Of a DNA stretch of 64,000 nt, positions 33,208 to 38,809 are shown one piece after another (the first letter of the stretch is position 1; the number at the start of each line of letters is the position of its first letter). Source of the stretch: Treponema sp. (GTDB lineage: Bacteria > Spirochaetota > Spirochaetia > Treponematales > Treponemataceae); assembly GCA_024402695.1 (NCBI GenBank), contig JAKSTG010000001.1:1-64000 (forward strand), in the 5' to 3' direction. The notes under the pieces are model-generated. The model was given only the letters and a program-made list of their open reading frames with translations. It searched no databases and had not been told where the DNA came from. A program made the position numbers and the translations under genes.

Positions 33208-35307
33208 ATGCAGGCACTTTCCGTTCAGAACATTACATTCAAATATCCGCACGCAGAAACAGAAGCTGTAAATGATGTTTCCTTTCAAATAGAAAAAGGA
33301 AGCTATACCGTCATTGCAGGCCATAACGGCAGCGGAAAGTCTACTCTGGCAAGAATCCTTTCGGGGCTGGAAACTCCTGATTCCGGAAGCGTTACAGTGG
33401 GCCAGGGACTGAAAATCGGAATGGTTTTCCAGAATCCTAAAAATCAGATCATTTCTGGCATTATAAGCCGAGATACTGCCATAGGACCACAGAACGAAGG
33501 ACTTTCAAAGGCAGAAACAGAACTTCGAGTTATTGAAAGTCTGAACATTACCGGCATGCTGGACCGTTCTGAAAATCCTACCCTTTCCCTTTCCCTGGGA
33601 CAGACACAAAAAGTGGCTTTGGCAGGCATTATCGCCCTTAGGCCTGAAATCCTTGTTCTGGATGAAGCCATGGCCATGCTGGATGCGGAAAGCCGTCAGG
33701 ACATCTACAATTTCCTTGATTACTGGCACCAGAACGGAAACACAATTCTCCACATTACCCACGACGAAGATGCCGTAAGAAGAGCCCAGAATGTAATTGC
33801 AATGAAGGAAGGCAGAATCGTCTTTACAGGGAAAGTAAGCGACTTTACTCCGGAAGGACACAATCTGGTTCCAGAACTTATTAAAAATCACAAGCACAAA
33901 ACTTCAGCAGATTCTTCAGACAACACCCCTGCCCTCGTTTTTAACAAGGTTTCATTTTCTTACAACGAAAAATCAAAGGTAAGTGATCTTTCCTTCTCTA
34001 TCCCAAAAGGAAAAATCACTGCCCTTACAGGACCTTCGGGCAGCGGAAAATCTACAATTCTTGAACTCATGTCGGGACTTCTTTCTCCTGAAAACGGGAA
34101 AATCTTAAAGTCAGGAACTACGGCTCTTTGCCAGCAGAATGCACAGGGAGCCCTCTTCGAAGCCTTTGCCGCAGATGATGTTGCCTTTGGTCCAAGAAAC
34201 CAGGGGAAAAGTGGAAAAGACCTTGTAAAACTTGTAAAAAAATCAATGACTCAGGCTTCCATTCCCTATGAAAAATTCGGAGAACGCCGCAGTTTTGAAC
34301 TTTCCGGCGGAGAGCAGAGACGACTTGCAATTGCAGGCATAATCGCCCTTGAATCAGATATTGTTCTTTTTGATGAACCAACTGCAGGTCTTGATGAACC
34401 GTCCCGCGCAGAAATTCTTTCCTTGCTTGAAACTCTTTGCGAAGAAGGAAAAACAGTGGTTTTCAGCACTCACAGAAAAGACGAAGCCGATTTTGCAGAC
34501 CACCTTGTTCATATAGTGAACGGCAAACAGGCAGTTCCGGAAACTCCTGATTCCGAAGGACTTTCTGAAACGGAGATTCTTTCATCGGCAGAAACCCTTG
34601 CTTCACTCCGTAAAGTTTCTGAAGGCTTCAGTCATAAGACAGAAAAAAACAGCCTTCTTTCTAAAATGCACCCGGCAATCAGGATCCTTCTTTTCCTTGC
34701 AGTTTTTGCCGCAAACCTGGCCGCAAGAAGCCTTCTGTTCACCTGCATTATGACTGCCATTGGGTTTATATACTGTCTTTTTGCAAGATTCCCTGCAAAG
34801 AAACTTTTTGTGGCCGCACTTAAACTCATTCCATTCCTGGCCCTTTTTTCGATTTTCCAGATCATGTTCCTTCCTGCAAAGGCAGGAGAAACTCTTTACA
34901 CTTCATGGCGCTTCTTTACTATCAGTCCTTCGAAAATTTTCTTCTGCGTCTGTACTATAGTCAGAACTCTTGGGGCTGTTGCAGAAATCAGCGGATTTTA
35001 TTATTCAACACCGGAATATGATCTTCTTGATGGACTGGCACTGCTCCTTAAGCCCCTGGCACTTATCCGTATTCCAGTAAGATATTTCATTCTTGTAATC
35101 GAAATCATGTTCCGCTTCATTCCTCTTCTGGTGGACGAAGCAGCTTCTATCATTAAAACCCAGAGCATCCGCGGTGGTCTTAAACAGGTAAAAGGAAAAC
35201 TGGCAAAAGTCCGGGCCATGCTCCCACTTTTTGTTCCTCTTATTGCCCAGACTGTAAAACGAGCAGAAGCCCTTGCAGATGCCCTTACAATCAGAAGTTT
35301 CAGGTAG
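33208..35307 (+). CDS. ECF transporter energizing module: two ATPases fused to EcfT
   Basis: A 699-aa single chain joining three parts usually encoded separately. ATPase 1 (residues 1-230): GHNGSGKSTLAR, LSLGQTQKVALA, LVLDEAMAML. ATPase 2 (about 240-455): GPSGSGKSTILE, LSGGEQRRLAIAG, VLFDEPTAGLD. EcfT (about 480-699): several hydrophobic segments and the C-terminal coupling motifs SIIKTQSIRGG and ADALTIRSF. It drives vitamin or metal uptake with an S component, but no S gene is nearby, suggesting a group II system shared by several S proteins. Start 33208 is chosen because the longer frame begins inside the upstream terminator; no Shine-Dalgarno is visible. Confidence 0.9.
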   Translation: MQALSVQNITFKYPHAETEAVNDVSFQIEKGSYTVIAGHNGSGKSTLARILSGLETPDSGSVTVGQGLKIGMVFQNPKNQIISGIISRDTAIGPQNEGLSKAETELRVIESLNITGMLDRSENPTLSLSLGQTQKVALAGIIALRPEILVLDEAMAMLDAESRQDIYNFLDYWHQNGNTILHITHDEDAVRRAQNVIAMKEGRIVFTGKVSDFTPEGHNLVPELIKNHKHKTSADSSDNTPALVFNKVSFSYNEKSKVSDLSFSIPKGKITALTGPSGSGKSTILELMSGLLSPENGKILKSGTTALCQQNAQGALFEAFAADDVAFGPRNQGKSGKDLVKLVKKSMTQASIPYEKFGERRSFELSGGEQRRLAIAGIIALESDIVLFDEPTAGLDEPSRAEILSLLETLCEEGKTVVFSTHRKDEADFADHLVHIVNGKQAVPETPDSEGLSETEILSSAETLASLRKVSEGFSHKTEKNSLLSKMHPAIRILLFLAVFAANLAARSLLFTCIMTAIGFIYCLFARFPAKKLFVAALKLIPFLALFSIFQIMFLPAKAGETLYTSWRFFTISPSKIFFCVCTIVRTLGAVAEISGFYYSTPEYDLLDGLALLLKPLALIRIPVRYFILVIEIMFRFIPLLVDEAASIIKTQSIRGGLKQVKGKLAKVRAMLPLFVPLIAQTVKRAEALADALTIRSFR

Positions 35308-35313
35308 GTCTTT

Positions 35314-35901
35314 ATGAAAAATGATTTTAATTTCTGTCCGAACTGCAAAAGCACAAACATCAAAAATGTTTTGAACCCAAAATCTACAGAAGATAATATT
35401 TCTACAAGAAAATGGGTTTGTCCTGACTGTGGCTTTGACTTATACTGCAACATCGCCGCTGCTGTAGGACTGATTCTTTACGATGATGAAAACAACGTTC
35501 TTTTTGAGGTCCGCGCAAAAGATCCACGCAAAGGTTTTATCGTGATTCCAGGCGGCTTTGTTGACGCCGATGAACGGGCCGAAGATGCCGTAATCCGCGA
35601 AGCCTGGGAAGAAGTGGGCTTGAAAATCTCTGAAGAAGACATTTCCTTTCTTACCACTTTTCCAAATACCTACGAATACAAAAACATTACCTACAAAACC
35701 TGCGACATGTTCTTCAGCATAAAACTTCCTGCAGGCCAGACAGTTCCAGAACTGGCCGAAAAACTTACAGCAGAAGAAAGTGAAGTTACAGAAATCCAGG
35801 TTCACAAAATCACATCAGAAAATGATATAGAAGCCCTTCCTATAGCTTTCCCTTCAGGAGTAAAAGCTCTCGAAGCCTGGCTCAAAAAAATCTCAAAATA
35901 A
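35314..35901 (+). CDS. Nudix hydrolase with N-terminal zinc ribbon
   Basis: Nucleoside-diphosphate-linked pyrophosphohydrolase, 195 aa. A four-Cys zinc ribbon (FCPNCKSTN ... WVCPDCGFDLYC, residues 7-45) precedes the Nudix box GGFVDADERAEDAVIREAWEEVG (consensus Gx5Ex7REUxEExGU satisfied; residues about 75-97). Zinc ribbons also occur in NudC-type NADH/RNA decapping enzymes, but the substrate cannot be inferred. It starts 6 nt after the ECF gene with AGGT upstream and is probably in the same transcript. Confidence 0.92.
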   Translation: MKNDFNFCPNCKSTNIKNVLNPKSTEDNISTRKWVCPDCGFDLYCNIAAAVGLILYDDENNVLFEVRAKDPRKGFIVIPGGFVDADERAEDAVIREAWEEVGLKISEEDISFLTTFPNTYEYKNITYKTCDMFFSIKLPAGQTVPELAEKLTAEESEVTEIQVHKITSENDIEALPIAFPSGVKALEAWLKKISK

Positions 35902-35910
35902 GGATTTACA

Positions 35911-36420
35911 ATGAATTTTAAAATCACTCTGATTATTATTACTTATATTTTACTTATTGCGGATGTTCTTTCAGCCATACCCCGTTCAAAAAAAATCATG
36001 TCCCGGGCAGGCAAACTCATTCTTCCTGTAAAAAACCGGTCAAAAATCTTCTTTATGGGGAATTACCTTTGGGCCCTCTTTCTGCCTTTTATTCTCCTGA
36101 TTCGAGATTTCCGTCCGGCATACGAAATCATTTTCTGTCTTGTTTCTGTTGCAGGCGCCGAAATGAATACCAGAGACTTCATCACAAAGGGCCAGTATGG
36201 TATTTACGAAAACTGTGTTATTGCAAACGGCGTTACCGTTTTCTTTGATGACATAGTTACATTCCCAATCCTGAACCTTCCCGAAGAAGAACAGGAAAAA
36301 TACGACCATTCAAACCTGGTAGTTGCAACAAAAAGCCGCGGAAACGAAAACCTTATATTCTCGAGCCCGGAAGAATGTAAAAAAGCTACCGAACTTATAA
36401 GAAATCTCTCTAAAAAGTAG
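35911..36420 (+). CDS. hypothetical membrane protein
   Basis: A 169-aa protein of unknown family. Residues 5-22 (ITLIIITYILLIADVLSA) and about 50-68 (YLWALFLPFILLIRDF), plus a stretch near 70-82, look membrane-spanning. The C-terminal half is soluble (YGIYENCVIANGVTVFFDDI, VVATKSRGNENLIF) and resembles small DUF-type bacterial membrane proteins with a cytosolic PH-like tail, which is only an impression. It is 9 nt after the Nudix gene, with AAGGA before the ATG, so it is likely third in the ECF-Nudix transcript. Confidence 0.78.
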   Translation: MNFKITLIIITYILLIADVLSAIPRSKKIMSRAGKLILPVKNRSKIFFMGNYLWALFLPFILLIRDFRPAYEIIFCLVSVAGAEMNTRDFITKGQYGIYENCVIANGVTVFFDDIVTFPILNLPEEEQEKYDHSNLVVATKSRGNENLIFSSPEECKKATELIRNLSKK

Positions 36421-36512
36421 AAAAAATTCTATATTCTGGAGAGAATTGATTTAAAATCTCATTTTTTTACTTAAAAATCAGCATTTATTTCGCATTTATA
36501 ATTAAATTTTAA

Positions 36513-36540
36513 TTGACCTCTGTCAAAACTGTGTTAGACT
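36513..36540 (+). promoter_or_regulatory. candidate promoter of the small lipoprotein gene
   Basis: TTGACC (36513-36518), 16-nt spacer, TAGACT (36535-36540). Transcription would start near 36547, just before the stem-loop at 36551-36585. Confidence 0.5.
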
Positions 36541-36550
36541 ATTATTTATA

Positions 36551-36585
36551 AGAGAAAACCACTAGGTCGTGTGCCTATGTTCTCT
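36551..36585 (+). promoter_or_regulatory. 5' leader stem-loop of the small lipoprotein mRNA
   Basis: AGAGAA pairs with TTCTCT and, inside, TAGG pairs with CCTA around a TCGTGTG loop. It lies at the expected 5' end of the transcript, about 50 nt before the ATG. It does not match any riboswitch I know; it could be a stabilising or regulatory hairpin. Confidence 0.45.
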
Positions 36586-36638
36586 AGAAAAAACATGACA
36601 TGGACAGGATAGTTTTCCTGTTCGGAGGAAAAAAAGAA

Positions 36639-37073
36639 ATGAAAAAAATCGTATCTATGCTCGCAGCATTCGCAATGGCAGCAGCTCTTCTCGTAAGCTG
36701 TTCAAATGGTTCAACAACACCAAAATCAGAACCAGAAGCACCAGCAGTAAATGCTACAACTTACGTATCTTCTTCACAGTGGGCAGAAATTGGTTTTGAT
36801 GTAACTGGTCTCAAAAGCCTGAACGTAGAATTTGCAGAAATTCCTGCTAATGTTCAGTTCAAGACATATGAGCCAGAAAATTACCCACAGATTGCAGCAA
36901 AATCTGCTGTTTGTGAAAATCCAGATGGAAATACAAAAATCACAATTCAGAACAAAGGAGTAAGTGCAACTGTAAAAATTGTAAAAGTAACAGGTACAAA
37001 AGCTGACGGCTCTGAAGTTCCTATGGAAATCGATCTTACACAAAACGGAAGCTGGGGATGGGAAAAACAGTAA
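36639..37073 (+). CDS. small secreted lipoprotein, unknown function
   Basis: A 144-aa protein starting at 36639, 10 nt after GGAGG; an upstream ATG at 36600 is poorer. Lipoprotein signal MKKIVSMLAAFAMAAALLVSC gives a lipidated Cys at residue 21, followed by a Ser/Pro/Glu linker (NGSTTPKSEPEAPAVN). The mature part (TTYVSSSQWAEIGFDVTGLK ... VKIVKVTGTKADGSEVPMEI ... GSWGWEKQ) is one small beta domain with a Trp-rich end. It could be a carbohydrate-binding or surface protein, but no family is recognised. It has its own leader and is followed by two terminators. Confidence 0.84.
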   Translation: MKKIVSMLAAFAMAAALLVSCSNGSTTPKSEPEAPAVNATTYVSSSQWAEIGFDVTGLKSLNVEFAEIPANVQFKTYEPENYPQIAAKSAVCENPDGNTKITIQNKGVSATVKIVKVTGTKADGSEVPMEIDLTQNGSWGWEKQ

Positions 37074-37094
37074 TTTTTTCCTAATCTAATGTAA

Positions 37095-37127
37095 AACACA
37101 CGAACTTTTTTGTTCGTGTGTTTTTTT
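37095..37127 (+). terminator. intrinsic terminator after the small lipoprotein gene
   Basis: The perfect stem AACACACGAAC / GTTCGTGTGTT with a T6 loop is followed by seven T. Confidence 0.94.
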
Positions 37128-37165
37128 GAAAGCTCTTTTATAAAATCGTATATAGAACTATCATA

Positions 37166-37192
37166 ACCGCTCATTCGAGCGGTCTTTTTTTT
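37166..37192 (+). terminator. second plus-strand terminator
   Basis: Stem ACCGCTC / GAGCGGT with loop ATTC is followed by CTTTTTTTT. It is a back-up terminator about 70 nt after the first. Confidence 0.9.
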
Positions 37193-37225
37193 ACCCATTC
37201 CCCTTTCATTCAAAACTAACCTTTA

Positions 37226-37260
37226 CAAAAAAAGGTGCCTGAAGAAACTCTCCAGACACC
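37226..37260 (-). terminator. terminator of the rpn locus
   Basis: On the minus strand GGTGTCTG and CAGGCACC pair around an 11-nt loop and are followed by TTTTTTTG. It lies 31 nt after the stop of the duplicated C-terminal ORF. Confidence 0.85.
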
Positions 37261-37290
37261 CAAATATGGAATTTAAAACAGCCCTAAAAC

Positions 37291-37494
37291 TTACTTACTT
37301 GCCAACTGCGCCTTCAGTCTTGCAATTTCAGCATCTTTCTCGCTTAATGCAGCATCTTTCGCGCTTAATGCAGCCGCCAAAATTAAATCATCTTTTACTT
37401 TCTGCTGAGCAGCACCAGCCTGAACGCCTTCGTTATAGCCGTCATCGTGGAATACTTTCTTTGCTTCTTCTTCATCATATTCAGTCAAACTCAT
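37291..37494 (-). CDS. free-standing copy of the Rpn C-terminal region (possible antitoxin-like small protein)
   Basis: A 67-aa ORF almost identical to the last 77 residues of the upstream nuclease gene: MSLTEYDEEEAKKVFHDDGY, NEGVQAGAAQQKVKDD, then an Ala/Glu/Lys heptad coiled coil ending AEIARLKAQLASK. It keeps the same ATG and the same upstream AAGGA (37503-37507, 8 nt away) found inside the full-length gene, so it could be translated alone. It has one 7-residue unit fewer than the parent and a different last few residues. In E. coli-type Rpn systems a small C-terminal product made from an internal start inhibits the nuclease; this ORF would be a duplicated version of such a product. It may instead be a dead duplication remnant. 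Confidence 0.62.
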   Translation of the reverse strand: MSLTEYDEEEAKKVFHDDGYNEGVQAGAAQQKVKDDLILAAALSAKDAALSEKDAEIARLKAQLASK

Positions 37495-37765
37495 GGCTTT
37501 TATCCTTACCACAGGCGTTTAAGCCCCTTTCATTTTCGCCAACTGCGCCTTCAGTCTTGCAATTTCAACATCTTTCTCGCTTAATGCAGCATCTTTCTCG
37601 CTCAATGCAGCATCTTTCTCGCACAATGCAGCCGCCAAAATTAAATCATCTTTTACTTTCTGCTGAGCAGCACCAGCCTGAACGCCTTCGTTATAGCCGT
37701 CATCGTGGAATACTTTCTTTGCTTCTTCTTCATCATATTCAGTCAAACTCATGGCTTTTATCCTT
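37301..37765. repeat. tandem partial duplication of the rpn 3' end with 21-bp units
   Basis: The segments 37301-37507 (207 bp) and 37538-37765 (228 bp) are near-identical. Their 21-bp difference is exactly one coding repeat (reads as AALSEKD), three units in the upstream gene and two in the downstream copy. Both segments end just after the shared AAGGA ribosome site. Confidence 0.92.
37519..37752 (-). CDS. putative internal-start product of rpn (C-terminal 77 aa)
   Basis: Inside the nuclease gene, AAGGA (37761-37765) stands 8 nt before an in-frame ATG at 37752, encoding MSLTEYDEEEAKKV to the shared stop. This matches the gene-within-gene layout reported for Rpn small proteins. Translation from it is inferred; the same signal is kept in the downstream duplicate. 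Confidence 0.5.
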   Translation of the reverse strand: MSLTEYDEEEAKKVFHDDGYNEGVQAGAAQQKVKDDLILAAALCEKDAALSEKDAALSEKDVEIARLKAQLAKMKGA

Positions 37766-38433
37766 GCTCTATGGCGCTCAAAATAACCGTTCAAAAGTCG
37801 CATACTCACTGCTTTATCAAGAGCTTTTTCAACGGCATCGTTTAAATTAAGTCCCGCAATGCGGTTTTCTTTAATCATATTAACATACTCAACATAACTT
37901 TGTAAGGCTTGACAGCTTTCAATAAGCGTTTTATTTTTGCCTTTATTTATATTAAGCATAGTACAAGTCCATTCATATATCTCATCAGAATTTTTTACAG
38001 GTACTTCAAATGAATCCGATAATCGAAGGGTTTTCCTTTCTCCTATATCCCTATCTCCATTGTAGAACACTATATAATTCGGAGTTGCAATTTTTATTCT
38101 CGATGAAGAATAAATTTTCTGATTATGATAACGGGTACGAAGCAATTCTGCATAATACATAAACCCCCGCAAAGGAAGATTCGGGGAATATGTAGATTGA
38201 TGTTCATACAATGACATCTGATTATTGAAAATAAAAGAAATATCATTTTTCATTTTCATATAAATGACATCTTCAAGAGTTGTCGATTCAAGATCATCCA
38301 CATTGGTATAACTGGATCCATTTACCGCATTATAAAGAGATAAAAGCCAGTCCTTATGGTCTGGATCGCTGAATATTGCCCGAAACAAGCGGTCCTTATA
38401 ATGAAAAGACACATTATTTTCTTCTTTTTTCAT
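37519..38433 (-). CDS. Rpn-family PD-(D/E)XK nuclease / putative transposase (PDDEXK_2)
   Basis: A 304-aa member of the recombination-promoting nuclease family (DUF/PDDEXK_2 type). The N-terminus FHYKDRLFRAIFSDPDHKDWLLSLY is the family signature, and the nuclease core has Asp 64 (NDISFIFN) and the ExQ motif at 77-79 (YEHQSTYSPNLPLR). YIVFYNGD follows. The C-terminus (from about 228) has GYNEGVQAG and a heptad coiled coil with three EKDAALS-type repeats. Start 38433 (MKKEENNVSF) is chosen by homology; AGGA lies 13 nt upstream. The locus stands alone between minus-strand terminators. From family knowledge such proteins act in recombination and antiphage toxicity, with an internal C-terminal product as inhibitor. 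Confidence 0.9.
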   Translation of the reverse strand: MKKEENNVSFHYKDRLFRAIFSDPDHKDWLLSLYNAVNGSSYTNVDDLESTTLEDVIYMKMKNDISFIFNNQMSLYEHQSTYSPNLPLRGFMYYAELLRTRYHNQKIYSSSRIKIATPNYIVFYNGDRDIGERKTLRLSDSFEVPVKNSDEIYEWTCTMLNINKGKNKTLIESCQALQSYVEYVNMIKENRIAGLNLNDAVEKALDKAVSMRLLNGYFERHRARIKAMSLTEYDEEEAKKVFHDDGYNEGVQAGAAQQKVKDDLILAAALCEKDAALSEKDAALSEKDVEIARLKAQLAKMKGA

Positions 38434-38509
38434 ATTTATAAAAACTTCCTGGAAAAAAAAATCACTATATATATAGGTGTTTTTTTGAAAAAAAAGGAAA
38501 ATCAAAAAA

Positions 38510-38552
38510 AAAAAATATTAAAAAAAAACGGCAGCCTCCGTAGAAACTGCCG
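38510..38552 (-). terminator. terminator-like hairpin upstream of rpn
   Basis: On the minus strand CGGCAG / CTGCCG is followed by a run of ten T. Together with 38600-38625 it insulates the rpn gene from tRNA-Cys transcription. Confidence 0.65.
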
Positions 38553-38599
38553 CATATATATAATCAGGATGGAGCTTTGCTACAACACCCTGGAAAGAA

Positions 38600-38625
38600 A
38601 AAAGACTCTCGATTGAGAGTCTTTT
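38600..38625 (-). terminator. terminator of tRNA-Cys
   Basis: Stem AAAGACTCTC / GAGAGTCTTT with a 4-nt loop; the minus-strand tail is TTTTTTC. It begins right after the tRNA 3' end. Confidence 0.9.
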
Positions 38626-38626
38626 A

Positions 38627-38698
38627 AGGAGTGGATTGGAGTTGAACCAACCAATGACGGTTTTGCAGACCGATCCCTTACCGCTTGGGTACCACTCC
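38627..38698 (-). tRNA. tRNA-Cys(GCA)
   Basis: Minus-strand cloverleaf: acceptor GGAGTGG/CCACTCC, D-arm CCCAAGCGGTAAGGG, anticodon loop CTGCAAA with anticodon GCA, T-loop TTCAACT. Discriminator T; CCA not encoded. Length 72 nt. Confidence 0.94.
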
Positions 38699-38756
38699 GA
38701 AAGTGTTAATATAATAACTTAAATTAAAACTTATGTCTACCCCTTCCTTTTTTATA

Positions 38757-38802
38757 TTGCATCAAAATACATTTTTTTATAAAATTAGTTACACATAACT
38801 AA
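38757..38802 (+). promoter_or_regulatory. feoAB promoter with overlapping palindromic operator
   Basis: TTGCAT (38757-38762), 17-nt spacer, TAAAAT (38780-38785). Directly on the expected start site lies the dyad TTAGTTA-CACA-TAACTAA (38785-38802). Its TTAG...CTAA ends resemble DtxR/MntR/TroR-family metal-repressor boxes, which fits an iron-transport gene. Confidence 0.65.
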
Positions 38803-38809
38803 CAAATCT

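Noticed and set aside
36551..36585. Known riboswitch before the small lipoprotein gene
   Set aside because: The hairpin lacks the conserved cores of c-di-GMP, fluoride, preQ1 or other classes I can recall.
37300..37640. Short direct repeats that could look like a CRISPR array
   Set aside because: They are in-frame 21-bp coding repeats inside a gene and its duplicate, with no spacers and no cas genes nearby.
37519..38433. Active insertion sequence
   Set aside because: The gene is of the Rpn/PDDEXK_2 type sometimes named transposase, but no terminal inverted repeats or target duplications were seen.
38453..38530. Poly-A/T stretch as an origin or recombination site
   Set aside because: It is simply the AT-rich leader of rpn and the U-tract of a minus-strand terminator.
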